In this document: piece after piece, positions 13,901-28,900 of the stretch
Layout of the letters: each line of letters begins with the position of its first letter
Numbering within the stretch: position 1 is the stretch's first letter
Assembly (NCBI GenBank): GCA_013399875.1
Contig: VXAZ01001058.1
Location: 2,879,377-2,943,376, forward strand
DNA: 64,000 nt
Origin: Gymnorhina tibicen
Lineage: Eukaryota > Chordata > Aves > Passeriformes > Artamidae
Reading direction: 5' to 3'
Made by a program: the position numbers and the translations under genes
The notes under the pieces: model-generated
What the model saw: only the letters and a program-made list of their open reading frames with translations
What the model was told of the DNA's origin: nothing
Database searches by the model: none

Positions 13901-16900
13901 ACACTGCATTTTACTGTGGTGAAAGGTCTTTTAAATAATTTGAATAGTTCACAGAGAAATAACATTATTTGGCCACATCACTTTCAAGTTAAGTGACCAA
14001 AGGAATCCACTTCTGAGCAGCAGCATTTTCCCATAGACCAAGGCAACTGCTCCCTGTGTCCAAACTCAGCAGGCTCATCCTGTGGAATTCCCATGGATCT
14101 GCCCGTGCAGTGATGTTCCAGTCAAGGCCATGTCCACCAGTAGCTTTTCTTTCTCAAGCAATTTAACACAAGCAGTTATTTCAGCTTCAAAGATTAAATG
14201 ACTGGACAAGAACCAAGTGCTGGCACTGAGGGAGCAGTTGAAGCAAACCAGCCTGGAGCCCGTGTCAGCCGAGTCAGAGCCCCTGGAGACACAAAAACCA
14301 TCCAAGGGAAAGCAAGCAAAGATTCTGCCTTTTCACTTGGCTATTTTTATGGGGACTGTAACAGAACAAGCATGGAATGCAGATTATGGAACACAGTAAA
14401 TGAAAACAGGACTTGGATCTCTCACATAACGTCCCGCAGCACACAGGTATCCACCATCCCTGGGCAGATTTCCTGGATTATGCTCCATTTTTATTGGAAG
14501 AATCTAGAAATGCACCTAATTCATGCTTCTCCATTTATTAGACTCTGGAAGAGGTTGGTATCACCAGATTTAGTCTCTCCACACTTAGTGAAGTAATTAT
14601 TGTAACAGTTCTAAATTGAAATAGAGTCAGGGATGTTGAAATGGCTTCTCCAGGGGCATCCAGAGCCTGGCAGGTTATCCCCCTCGAGGAAAGGACATCA
14701 GCCTGGTGACCACGTGCTCTCTGTGGTCAGAACTGGGACCAGAGCCCAGCTCCTCTATGCTCAGCCTTGGCCTTTTACTACAAGCTCCTCACCTCGTCTC
14801 CTTTAACCTCACATTTGCCCCAGCAGAAGTTTTCACAAGGTTCTTATTCCAAGATAATCATTACAGGAGAAAATGCATAAGCTTGTTTTCTCAAAAGAAC
14901 AAATCCCAGATAAATCGCTCACTTTGAAGTCAAATCTTTTAAAAGAGTATTTTCTGGATTAATGCAGCAATTTGATTGTGTTATTGTAATCAAAATATTC
15001 TTCATATGAAAGTACTACAGAAAGTATTAATTGTAAAAAGAAAAGGTGTCTCTTTATGGAACACGTAACTAAACAAGGTTTTAAATGAGCTGTTTAGCTA
15101 AGAAAATTATTTGCATAAGCACAATAATTGCAGAAAATCTTAGCTGACTATATCTATTTTCATTAAGAACTGAGTAACAGATGTTTTAATTTCTAACTAG
15201 ACTAATTAATGGGATACAGACTGTCCAAAGTATTAAAATTCAGTTAGGAAAAGTTCCTGAGCATGACAGAGGCTCTAAATTTAAGCTAGTACAGCCAGTG
15301 TTGGACAGAGTTAATAACTCAGACATAGAAGGACAAGCTTCTAAAAGACAAGAGCAGTCTAATAAAATGAAAGTATCCTCCAGCCTGCTCACAGTACAGC
15401 TCAGCCAGGAAAACTCTTCCTTAGCATTTTCTAGGAATGCTACTCCTGGTCAGGCAAGAAGTATTAAAGCAGCCATTACTAATACTTTGAATCAATCCAA
15501 ACATTTATAATGAAAGCCCATTTTCAGTGCTCAGGGAAGATGCACAGATCAGTGAGATCCAGGATTTATCCATGGCAGGGGATGCTGAAGGAGTGCTCAG
15601 CTCTGGGAGATTTCCCTGAATCTCTGCATGTTTGGTTCAGGTGACAGGGAACTTCCCACAGCAAAAATCTGGTAGAGTCAGGTGATTCAACAGGTTTTGA
15701 GGAAAAATGACAAGATTTTTGGTCTGAGGCTGCTTTCCCTGTTTGCACATGGAAACGTTTGTCTTGTTTTCCTGGGGGCAGGTAGGCACGAAGGAGCATT
15801 TGTATGGAAAAAAGATTAAACTCCTTAAGTAAATGCCCATGCAAACCTCACAGGCCTGTGAACAAAGCGAGAGGGCTTCCTATGCCATGTTCTCAAAACC
15901 AGGCTAATTCCCACTCCTGCAGCTCAGCACAGCTCTGAGACGACTCCGAATCGCTGGGAAACTCAGCGTTCTTGGGGCCCTGTGCTGAACTCTGCAAAGT
16001 ACAATGGGTTGTGTAAAGGGCTAAAAATATCCCAGCTTTACCTAGGATCACTTGTAATTGAACCACCCAGCATTCCAAGTGTCAACATGTGATTCCCTAA
16101 TTTTCAGGATCTGACAGCTGCAGCGAGGAGCTGCCAACTGTGCCCCCCGCTCACTGCACTTTGTTTGAAGTACTTAAAAAGATTTCATAATCCCCGAAGC
16201 AGACAATTTATTCCTACTTTTTTGTGTTTGATGTAAATGAATTGGTTATTCCCTGCTGCTTCTCCTGAGTTCTACACAGGTGTACAAGCTCTCAAACCCA
16301 GTGGAGTGCTTTTCATGGCTACGGACGAAAACAAAACACTGGCACCTAAAAACCTAAGCCAGGCTTGACCTTTTGGTGAAGGAAGGGCTAAGACTACCTC
16401 AGCTGGAGATCCAAATGCTGCTTTGGGAGCACAAGTTAGAAAGGTGCTGATTCTCCTATTGCCAAGTCTCGAGAGCGCCAGGGGATGTAAGAGGACAGAG
16501 CAAAGTGAGATCAGGCAAAGATTAGAAATGCTGGGTATAGGAGAAAAGCAATGCTTGATTGAACTGTAGCATTTTGATAGCATTAAAAAATCCATTTAAA
16601 TTTAAGACAGCAAAGCTATTTGTTTAAAACCCCTCTTTCTCCCTTTTTAAAAATGGAGGAACTAAATGTCAAACGTGTGACTGGAAGAGGAAAATGTAAG
16701 GAAGCTCTTGGCTGTCAGAATGTGATGTGAAGGTTGAACGTACAACTCCTCCTGTCCCCACGAACCCATGAACTGCAGCACTGACTCACCACCACATTAA
16801 TCAACATTTCCTTTGCTATTGGCTCAAAGCTGGAGCAGCAGAGCACTGAACCAGAAAATACAAATCCTAAAGCAGAACCCAGCAGAAACAAACCTACAGC

Positions 16901-19900
16901 AGAAGGGTGGCTGGGAGCGAGGAACCGAGACTTTCACTGGGGAGGGAGAACCTGCTCACGCCACTTTTGCTTCATCACCTCTTCCCTGCCAATCCTGTCT
17001 CATCTCTCAGTCCTGGCTCCTCACACCCCCACTCTGAGGCAGGACTGGCTCTGTGCATTTGCCATGGACTTTGAGGAGATGCAGAATCTACAGCACAAAG
17101 GCCCTGTGCAGCAGTTTTGGCAGCAGACATTTACAAAGAATTAAATATCGCTGTCTCCACTTTCCAGATGAGGAAACCATGACCTTTGAAACAGAAGTGA
17201 CCAAAAACCATCAAGAATTCAAATCCTTTCCTGGCTTTTAGGCACAGGAAACACCCTTTACATGGGTGTCCATGAGTACCACTGCACTTCACCTAAGGAA
17301 GTAATAAACATGAACAGGACATGGATTTATACATTGGCTTCCTTGCCAATACACATTTCCTTGCAGAAAGTATTTTACAAACCAGGAAATGCTTCTTATG
17401 AAAAGACAAACATTTTTGATTTTAAGCCAGAGGTTTTCTCCAAATTGCTCAGTCATTTATCCTTCACTCTGCAACTTGAAAATACTTTAAAAATCAAAAG
17501 CAGAACGTATTTGAACAAAAGGAATGCAGGTCATGTCCAAAATAGGTCTCGTCCTTTTTCTGTCTTGAGCCACTTCCTTCTGTCAGACAATTCACCTGAG
17601 CTTTTCATTACTAAGCCTTTTACAAGGTTATGAGGTTTCCTTCCTACCCTGTTCTCCTCAAATTTCTGTGGATCAGTTTCTTGTCCCTCTGAAGAATAGG
17701 CACAATTATTTCTTACCTTACAGTGCCTGTGCAGATAATGTAAAACATATGCTGCTGTCTTGGTAATACATTCTTGTTGATTAATTAAACACTTCTTTCC
17801 ATCACATGTCATGAAACACAAATTGTCAGCTTTCTGCTTTTATTTTTGCTTAAAAACTTGTCAAAGACTCCAGCAACATGCCCAGTGGAGCTGAAAACCT
17901 TGGAGTGGAGAGAAATCTAATGCAGTGGGTTCCTTATTATTGCTACCTAAGGAAAAGGTACAGTGTGTGACGGGAAGAGAAAGCAACATCTTCATTTTCC
18001 ACGTCTCCGTGCCATTACTCCCACCTGTACTTGTCATCCACACTTTCAGACTCCTTTAAAAGTAACTGATTTTGTGGAGCAGGCACATCCTATGGGATTA
18101 GGAAGGGAGTTCCTTCTAAAAAGGGCGTTCCCTCTATTTAGTAGTATGTAAAAAAAAGCACAAAAACAAAGAACAAGCAAGCAAAGAGTGTGTGCCTCCG
18201 GCTAAAGGATGGCAATGCAAACAAAGACAATATGTGAGAGAATGATATTAAGTCAGAGAATGATGCAGATAAAATTCTTTTTAGTTCAGTGACTCTGCCT
18301 GTAAGTTCCCTTAGCAGGATTCTTCCCAACTGGGAAAAATTATTGGCTGAAGAAAAGTCAATTTATTTTGCTGACAAACCAGGACTAAACTGCAGCTCCC
18401 TAATTCTTGGCAAACTTTTGAAGCAGAAAAAGCTGCTTTGAGAAGTACAGCTGCAAATCTCACTGTGCCTGGGCCAGACTGTCTGTGCCAGTCAAAGTCT
18501 GTGTCGCAGCTGAACTTCGCGAGGGTCTGGGAAACTTGGGTTTTAAGTAAAAACTTCTGTGGGTAATAAATACCACAGGACTAATTGTATCTCTGATCAT
18601 CACTGGTGTTATGCTTTATAATCATACAGACTTTTGATATTATTTATAACCATATTGGCCTTTATAGTCAGTTATTCACCATCATACCACTGTGATGATT
18701 TTGCCATCACTTTGATCCAGAGGCTGGAATGTTAAGACAGCCCCACACGGAGTCCTTGGATACCTTGCAATGGATTAGGCACAATGTGAATAACAGAAAT
18801 TAATAATTTGAAAATAGCTACAAGTCCCTACCTCATCCTCAGTCAGGACTTCGGAGCCTTCCAGCTCATGGGCCTGACTGCTCTTCTGCTCCACCTGCCT
18901 CTCCAGGCTGGACATCTCTTCCTTGGCAGCCTGAAGCTCTTCTGCCTTGGCTTCCTTCTTCCGGGAAATTATAGAAGCCTGCAAGATCATTAACATACTA
19001 ATTGCCTTGTTTAATCAGGAGAAAAATGATTTTTAGGTAAAATGTATGAATTATATGCAGCAGGTTAAACCACAACCTCAGTGAAGTTGGCTGCAGCATC
19101 CCAGCTTTCTCCAGTTTGGATGAGGTTTCCAGCACAGCCTTTTTGCCCAGATTCAAGCTGATGTATTTTACATTTTAGATTTACATTTCTTCACCTCATT
19201 TTTTCCTTTTCATTGAGGAAAAAGGCAGGCATTTTAGCTGCTCCATTTCTTCTGTTTAGTCCCTCTTGGTGCATATGTAAGGTACACCAACATGGCTTAA
19301 CTGGAAAGTTATCCAAGATTTCACAAATGTCATAATACAGATTTTTATAACTCCAACCTACTCCAACCTACAGAAATATGTTACACTAAAGCAGAACCGA
19401 GCCACTAAATCTTGGCAAATAGCTGGAAGATGATGAATAAAGCAATAAAATACAGAAATAGTGTAGATTACAGATTATTCTTTCTTTTTTCTGAGTCTAG
19501 AAGATAAAGCACTTAAAAAATAATATTTTATACGAGACTGAATATTTAATAGAACCTGAGTTTTGACCAGCACAGATTTGGGAACATAAGTATACATTCA
19601 AGGATTAAAAAAAAGAGCATTTTTCTCTTGGCGAAGTATCCTGTTGAAAAATACTCTAAAATAACACAGCACATTCATTTAGATGCAGGTGCAGGAATTT
19701 GAGGCATGGCTGGTTTCTTCAAGTGAAAGGGAAAACTTAGAAAAAAATGAAGCCAAAACACACCAGCTTTCTCACACTCAGCTGAGAGGACCAGCTTTCT
19801 CCCTAAATAAATCTCCAACAGAATTGTGCTGGGGTGGGAGCTCAGCTCTTTGCTGCACGAGGTGTCTGTGGTGCCAAACCGGGGGACAACAGAGCTGATT

Positions 19901-22900
19901 ATTTTGTGAAACACAACCCAGGTCCTGGCAGAAGAAAGCAAAGAGCACGACGGACTCAGCTCCCAGCAGCAACCTCAGCTCCTGGGGTGGACCCTCCTTG
20001 GTCCCAGCACATTCCAGAGCAGGATTTTCTTTCAGGAAGAGCACCTCTTCCGAAATAAAACGGTGTTTCACGTTGCAACTGAACTGCAGTACACATCTTA
20101 CCCCCATTCTTTCCCTCCCACTGATACATTTTCCTCAAGCCTTTTTATTTTTCAAGCCCGTCACCGTAAGCATCGTGCTGAAAACCGTCCATAAAATTAG
20201 CAGGGGTGCAGGTTGCCTGGAAAAGGAATCGCTCAGGTTCCTGCGTCAGCTCCGAACATCTCCGAGTTCATAAATCCTTTTTTATAACTCGGGGATTTAC
20301 TAAGCCTGGACCAGACAGCCGATTTTATAGCGAGATTATTTTACAGCCTCAGGATGAGAAATCAAAGAACTCCTTCTTAAGAGAGGCACTGGAGAAAAAT
20401 GGCATGTGGTCAGACACAAGGAGGGGACAGAACTGCAGCACGCAGCCCTCATGCTGCCTTGTAAGAATCCATCCACAGCTGGAACTTTACCAAAATAGCT
20501 CCTGCGAAATGCTCCTTCCAGAACTGCTGTGATGCAAGGACAGCAGTCAAAACATTCACTGACACGACTGAAAGCAACGTTTGTTTGACTCAGCCCTAAA
20601 CATCAATATGTTCAACAGCTCTTTATTTTCCTTCTGTCCTCCATGATTATGTATTTCTACTGATTTCTGCTAGATAAATCAAAGGGAAAAATCAGCATGT
20701 AAACCAATCAGTGACTGATTTTCCCTCCTGCTTCTGCTTCAAACACATTTTGTTCCTTCTTACCTGCTGGCGATACATGGAGAATTTACTATCAGCTGGC
20801 TCATACTTCATCATCCTTTTCTCAATAAGCTGATTCATTTGTGCATTGACTTCATTTATCTGCAAGACAGAGTGGAAAACTAAGGAAACAGAGCTTGGTG
20901 TCTTTGTCTTCTCCAAGAATTAAATGCTTTGCAACCCAGATTTACAATCCAGCCAGTTCCTTTTTTTGAAACAGAGAAACAGACCCAAAAAGCTCCGTGA
21001 GTCATTAAGTATTGGCCAGGAAGAGGCTGGTTTTGGATTTCCAGTTCTGTGCCTTTATGATAAGGCAGAACCATGACGCTGGCCCTGAAAATGAAGTAAA
21101 CTGGTGCATGTGGAGAGAAAATGCAGTGAGTTGGTAGAAAAAAGACTGATATTGCCAATACTGAGTGAAAAATGTGATTTTATGACATGAACTAAAATTC
21201 CCTTTCATTCAACCATTTAACATAAGTTCAAAGGGAAGCAATTAAAGATTAAGTGATAAAGATTTCATCAACACTTTGTAGAGTCACAGACCATATTCCA
21301 GGTCTGTGGTGCCTTCCTCCTCCTGCCACAAGATGCACTTGGTTGCCTTTATTCCCAAACTGCTGAGCTTCATTCCAGCCAAAGCTTCAGAGCTGCTGCA
21401 CCTGGAGCTCTCAGCCACACCAGACTGCAGATTCCAGCTTTCCCAGCGCACTGGGACTCTCCCCAGCCATGGAAAACACAGCCACAGCAACCTTCCTTTA
21501 ATTCTCTGCTGCTGCTAAGGCAGCAGTGCAAACGTGTTGCAATCCTGTGGAGTCAGACCATAACACAGGGACAGTGCTGGGCATCAGCACCCTGGCAGTT
21601 CTGGGAGCAATATCCACGTGCTTGGAAAACCGAGAATCGCAAATCAACTGCTCAACAGGACTAAAAATACTCCAACACCTGGGAAAAAACCCCAACTCTC
21701 CTGTGAGTTCTATGCTATTAGTGGCAGAACAGGCTTGAATTTGAAAATGGCGTAAGAATTCCCTTCTGTGAATAAATTCCTGGGTTTTATATTGTAAAAT
21801 GCATGGTGGGAACATGCTTAGTGCAGTTCAGCTCCTTTTTAAGGCACTGAGATAATAAAAGGCCGACTTAAAAAAAAACAAAATAAAAAGCTGCCTAAGG
21901 CCATGCTGTGATAACAGCCAAGTGTATGACATGTTTTTATCATCTTTCAAGAAGAAGATACTTCCAAAATATAACAAATCAAAGGTTACATCATGGAGAA
22001 AGAGGAAAAGACTTAGAGCTTTTTAAAATATTGCCATAAACCAAACAACAGTCTTCGGAAAAGAAATGTGCAAAACAGGGTTTCAAGCACGCCTGAAAGA
22101 CATAACTGCAGCCACAAATATTGTTTTGATTAGAGGAACTAATCTAGGAAAGCAGAGGCTGAATCACAGAGCTGGTTTATTATTTCAGCCCTAATCTGCC
22201 ATTTATTAATGCTGTCATCCCTTAAGATGGATACTCTGTTTCCTCATTGTCTCTATTTCTTGGCAAAGCCCGAGTTGGAAATCCCAGGAGTACTGAACAC
22301 CAGCTGGTAAGAGAAGACATTTAGGAGGTAGGACTACTCTTCTTGCCTCTAACATTGGTGTAAATCCTCATTCTATTATCATCAACAGAAATACTAATAA
22401 TTTGCATTCCTCTAAATTCTTCTAGGACATAATATTTTGTATTTAATCTTTTATTAAGGATTATGCAAATATGAGAACTTCATTGAGTGAATATATAGAT
22501 GTACTTCTGTGGCAACAAATCCCTCTGCACGTTCTGGATATATCTGACAAATAAGGGTTTTTCTAAGACCATTTGCTTTTAACTTATGAAAAAGCCTGGA
22601 AAGGTTAATCAAGTATTTGATGCCCAAATTTTCTTTGGTCTTAAAAAACTAAACCAAACAATGCAGGGCTCTTCCAAACACTGAGGAGTTCTGAGCCATT
22701 GCACATGGATTAAGGCATCATCTTGTGAGGATTCCCTCAGGGAATGCTGTTCCCTCCATAAGCTCTGTCTGTGTTGGTATAAACCCCTCGATGGCAGGGA
22801 GAGTTTCAAACAAGTGAAATCTGAAGAGAAGAAAAATCAGCTCTTTAGTGCTAAATTAACACAATCTCCTCAATAGCACCTAAGGATCTGTTTGGGTTTG

Positions 22901-25900
22901 GGGTTTGGTTCGAGGTTGGTTTGCTCCTGCCTCTTTTGTGGGTATTTAAAAAAAACCTTACCAGAGTTTGCATTTGGTGATTAAGACACCTTTGGTTTTA
23001 TTACAACTGAAGGGATGTTCCTCTGGGAATGGAACATTTTCTCCAGGAATATGAAGTAGGGGTAAGAACATTGCAGAGTCCAGGAAGCTCAGACCATGCT
23101 ACAGAACACGAATGAAGTGTGACCTTGGTCCCTCACCTCACTTTCCAGGGCAGTGAGATCAGCTTGAGTCATGGCTGGCTCTGCAACCACCTTTTGTAAG
23201 AAATACACTGAAGTCTTTTTACTTTCCATCTCTCTGGGTATTTTTTCGGTAACCAGGTAGGAATTGAAATTTATCTCCTCTTCTAGTTTCTTCATTAAAC
23301 CTTAAAAACAAATTAAATCAGTGAGTGTCTATAAAAGCAATGTAGCAGATAATTAAGTTTGATTTCCCCAACACATAAAAGTATTTAGCAGCTGATTACA
23401 ATAACAACAGCACAACATTTGAGTCTTCTTTTCAGTGCTCAAAGAAAGGGGGAGTTACTTGATTTAAATTTTTAATCTGGATGTTAAACAATATAAGAGG
23501 ATTTATTATGCACCTCTATCTCTAACATGTAACTATCAGCTCCTTGAGAGATTCCTCTGATTAATAACAAGTAAATCCCATCTCACATGAAACTCCAGCT
23601 GAATCAGATAAAAAATTTAACACAGCACTGATATAAACAACCATTGAACCTTTATCTGTAGAAAAATCTTAATTTGGCCTAGCTTGTTGATAGATTTATT
23701 ATATCCTTGGAGAGCCATGCTTAAAATAAAACTTTTTTCCATCTGGCATCTAAAAAGGCCTTAAAATGGGCAAAGTTTAATGTATGCCTACTTTAAGGGT
23801 CCTTTACGTTGCTGGAACACAGACTGCCTCCCTGTGAAGATTTCTTCTTGAAAGAGCAAACATTTAATCTCAGGACAGCTTATAGACTGAGAGTGCAGAA
23901 AATGACAATCCAAGGGAAAAAAGCAGCCCCATTTGGTGTCCAGCAAAGTCTAGTTTTGATGCACCTACACCTTACCAGGCTTAGGAGGACTTGGCTCATT
24001 CTAGGCAGAGTAATTCAGGCTCCTTAACAGATCATTTATAAATAAACCCAAGTACACGCAGATAAGAACAATTCACAGATAGAAAAATGCAACAGAATAA
24101 AAGGAAACATCTATTTAAATTACACTGCACAGTCTCCACTGACAACAGGCAGTTCAGTGCAATTATTCCTCAGAGACAACTGTGCCAAGGACTACAAGAT
24201 TTGGAAGCTGCACATCAGATGAGAGTGGGAATGGGTATTTCAGAGTATTTTTTTTGATCTAGGTGACTAAAAGGTAAGTAGCCAGGGTTCTTTTTCCTTT
24301 TCAAACAACTTGCTAGGGTTGGGATTTTGGTTCTCTCCATATTAGGGAGAAGATGGAATTGTGATGAAATGCCAAGGAAAACAAGAAGTTCACAATCTCC
24401 ATCTCTTCCATTTACTGCACAAGCAGAGAAAAGTTGAGCACAGAGATACAAAAGTACAGCTGATGCTGCTGAAGCAGGGATGGGAAAGGATGTAGATGGA
24501 AACTGCTTTTGGTTCTCAGGCTAAGAAGCCTGACTGCCAAAGGGAAAGGTCAGAATGAAGTGAAAGAGCCCAGGAAAAGGGGCCCCCGTTTTTCTGCCGC
24601 TATTTACCTCTAAATCAGTGTCCTGAGAGATCCTCCTGAGCCCTGCTCCCAGCCCACTCTGACAGGAAAGCTGCCAGAAGGGAAATAAGCCACCAGCTCT
24701 TGAGAAAACCTCAAGAACTGGGAGAAAGAAAACAGGCCCTGGGGAAAGCAGCACTGGCAATGAAGTCGAGTCAACAGAAACTAAAAATGAGTGGGAATTC
24801 CTCTTTCCCAGAGTGTTAATTTCCGTGTTTATGGAAAGCAACACTACCACAGGGCCTCTTCCCCTTTGTGGAGGGGTCATTTAGCAAAACAAACAGCCCC
24901 CAGACCGGTTTTGGAGTGGGAGAGTGGAGTTACTCTGCCTGTGGAACAGCCATCGTGCACTTGGCACTGCAGCTGCACCCTGGGAAACACGCTGGGACGT
25001 ACTGGGAGGCATTTCCCGCTTCTTTCCTCCAGAAGAACTCGATTCCAACCTTCCTCAGCCCACGACAGAGCTGGGCAGGAGGGACCACATTTTAATGTCT
25101 CACTAGAAATCTCCCACCTCTGCAAACGCAGCAAAGCTGCTTCCCACGTACCCTGTGAGCTGAATTATCACCTCAGAACTGACTGGAACACCACTCCCAA
25201 TCTGATATTTATAACCAAGATCTTTGGTGTGGAAATCAATGTGATAGCAAATTATTCTGATACGAAATATTAGTATTTTAATGAAATCAATTTCTTGAGT
25301 TTTTTAGCAGCAAAGAAACCTGCATATATAAGCTATACTTCATTTCTTGTGCTACTCCAGTTTTCTGATAAAAATGTACATGCCTAAAGGATTTGTTGTA
25401 GATATGACAAGAAATTTAGCAAAGAACCACAAGAGCTTTGAAAAGAGCAGGGACCTTTTGACTTCACAGGGTATAACCTTGATCACAACCTGACTTATTT
25501 CTCAAATAACCTCGGAGCGGCTACCAAGTTCTGTTACCCCCTGAGTGGTTCTGTGTCATTCTGAGTCCTGATGGAGCAACAAAACGAGTTAAAACTTGCT
25601 ATCTTGATGGGGAAAGACACGATGTCAACATCCCTCATGACTAATGTCATTTCTTTCCTGAATACACTGGATATATTTTTCCTCCTATACAACTCCACAC
25701 ATGGAGAAGTAACTACCTAAGAGCTACTTTTGCTGCTTAACAGAACCTTAGAAACCAAAACACAGGGCAGTGGTGCCCTCCTGGTTTGGGGGTTTTTTTC
25801 AGTGAAAAACATTCTTTTGCAAATTCCCAGGCCAGAGGGGAAGAAAGGCCAGCATACTTCAGATCTTTCCATTACACATATAAATTCTGTTTTTAATGTT

Positions 25901-28900
25901 TCAACATTGACTTGTGGTTACAAAATCTACACACGTAAGCGGCACAGAAATCTGGCTCTGTGCCCTCAGGTTATTTTAGCAAGCTTCTGCCAACCACGTA
26001 TTTACATGTGGAGAGAGCTATTCAGAGCAACTCCTCATGTTTTCCATTCAAATTTTTTTATTATTATTATAAAGAGAGGGATGGGAGAAAGAGTTTATTC
26101 GTGCTTGCTCAGTCATGTAGAAGAGAGGCAATTTTCTCTGCATAATTCTGTTAATGGAGCTAAAACCCGATTAACCTTGTGCTCAGAATCCCACTTCTTT
26201 TCCCTTTACACGCTGCCATCTGGGCATCCTGGACCAGAACCATTTGCAACAGGAATTCAGTTTTTAAAGGGGGGGGGAAAAAGAGAGAGGGACACTCATT
26301 TATTTCATAGACTCTCTGCCAACAATTTGTTTAGTATCACATGGGAAGGCCACGACCAAGTCTAGAGCAGACTTCCAGCATCAAAGCCTTCTCTTCCCTT
26401 TCTGCAGCCAGAAAGGCTGAAATCATTCCCTTCACAGCTTCCAGTAACACCACTTCCACTTTCCCTCTCTTCAGCAGAGACCTGGGATGTGCAAACACTG
26501 GCAGATCAATTATCCCTTCAATATATCCTTGAAAAACCAAAAAGCTGCCTGAATTTGCGATTCTAGGTTCTGCTTTCCACGTTTATAATTATTATTAGAG
26601 CTCTTTGAAACCTCTCTGACCTTTCAGTGCTCTTCTTGAATGTTGAATTGGCCCGGGGCTGCAGGGCTGGATGTGCCAAAGGCAAACCCGGAGGCAAAGA
26701 AATTCTCCTCTTGCATTTTCTCCCAGAAATAACTGCAGGGAAGGCACCCCATGTATGACAGTGGGAGCTCCAGCGCTCCCACTCCCACACCTGACCCACA
26801 AATTCTTCTCAGACACTTCTTAGTAAAGAGCCCCACATGCCATAAATACATTGCATACACATTATTCCTGGAGGAATATCGTGGAATTTGGCTATTCCCT
26901 AAAATATATCTTGTTGGCATGGGCTTGGCTTCCTAAGTGATTATGGTCACCTCAAATCAACAGCCTCCTCATTATTCAGTCAGTTCCCTATTTTTATTTC
27001 ACCAGTGATCATTTGCTATTTTCTTTCAGGAATCTGGTGTAAATACCAAACAAAAAAGAGCCAAACACCCATTCCATTCCTCTAAAACTTCCACTAAACT
27101 CCTTTTAACCCTTTTAACAGAGACCACGTTGAATTTTTGCTGCCTTGTTTGTTCAGAAGAGTTAATGACCTTAAAAAAGTCAACTATAGCAAAACTATCA
27201 ATCTCACCAACCAGACTTGTCTTCTCATCACAGATATCAAATTATCTTAAAAGTGCTTTACCAGGACCCTGCATCAATGGACAGTGAGTTTATAATAAAT
27301 AAAATCATTTCAAGATGAAATAAAGTTCCACCCAAGACAGTCTCCTTCACCAAATACTTCAGTAACTTTAATTGTAATGTGGTCTGCAGTGCTGGAGGAA
27401 ATAATTTAAACTTGGAATTTTAGGAAAAGGTCATTGTGTGGAAGAGAAAAATATGAATTCTTTATACCAAATGGAATATTTAAGTAATAGGTTCCTACAT
27501 TTCTGGTTTTCATCAAGAATGAAATACAATAGGCATCTGTACAAAGCAATTCTTCTTTGACAAGTATCTTTGAAGTTCTCAGTGTTCTAAATCTTTAATA
27601 CATATTAACTTCATGAAGTTCATAAATTACACGTTACTGTTCATCAACAATAATTTTAACACATTCTTTTAATCAGTATTTTTCAAGCTACTCATTCACA
27701 TCTTCATATTTCTGCCAATAAAGTAACCAGTAATGTCCTGTAAAATGGACAGAGATCAAGAATTCAGTGATTTGGTTTGTTTCTTCATGGTATCAATTTC
27801 TGTTTGTGCAGCAGAAATACTCAAAGCAAAATGATGTCAATCTTGCAGAGTGAGTGTGAGCTGGGTTGTGGTTATTCAGACCAGAGGCCAGGGTTAGTAA
27901 AAATACTGTTCATATTCAATACAACAAAGACCACAAAAAACCCTCCAGAATATGAAAATTTATGTTACTTAGTGCTACCAGCAGCAAATCTCTCCCTAGT
28001 TGAACAATATCCTGAGTACTACTGGAGTTATTAAACAGGGAAAGACTGAAGTTAATAAACAGGGAAGGAGCGTTCTGTGAACCAGCATCATCCCTTTCAG
28101 CTGTTTTGTAGCAGCTCGTAACAATTAGAGATACAATACAAAGTTTTCTAAATATTAATGGTTCTAAGAGTTAAAATCCTACCAACCACAAGGCGTATTC
28201 TCCTGGCACAGCTCAAGCAGGCTGATGCTAATTGCATGCTAATGATATCATGAATATGTGCTAGTTGCACTCCTTGCAGAGTTCCTTTACGTTTCTTTAA
28301 ATGTAAAATTAATTATAAAGTGAAGTAATCAAATCCATAAGACAAACAACAAAGCTTCTGCTCATTAGCAGCAACTTCGAACATTTTATCTTATTTAGGA
28401 AGGAAAAACACCTGAAGTATTAAAAATGCAGGAAGTTTCTTTTAAAGGGAAGGATCTGACTTCCAGGGAAAATCCAGCTGTTGCACTGTCAGCAGACAAG
28501 GCTACACTGATACCAGGAGGCAGCTGAGGTACAAACTGCAGCCAAAGGGAATTTTCAAAATGAAATAAATTGTGCTGCCTTGTAGACCAACAAAGCTTTT
28601 AAAATAAATGGAACCTATTCAGTGCACTGTGGTCACCTAATTTCAATTATTAAAAAAACCCCACAGTTGGCATTCTGTAATTGCTGCTAGAGGCAGTGCC
28701 TTTGTAACTGGGGAAAGCAATTACAAAGCTGAGTCCTGAGGTCTTTGTTTGGGCAAAATTTCAACACAAGTTTTCTTAAGTAATGACTCCAAGCTTTGAT
28801 TGGGAACATCTAAATACTTTTTGGTTTTTTCCCCTGCAAGCAGGACTCGAGATAAGGAAATTAAATATGTTAACTTTATTGTCATCTCAATGATTAAATG

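Noticed and set aside
24791..25273. 160-codon plus-strand open frame
   Set aside because: Intronic and antisense to IFT81, with no recognisable domain; consistent with chance in GC-richer DNA.
25730..26365. 211-codon plus-strand open frame
   Set aside because: Inside an IFT81 intron on the opposite strand, begins with TTG, crosses a G homopolymer, and the product resembles nothing known.
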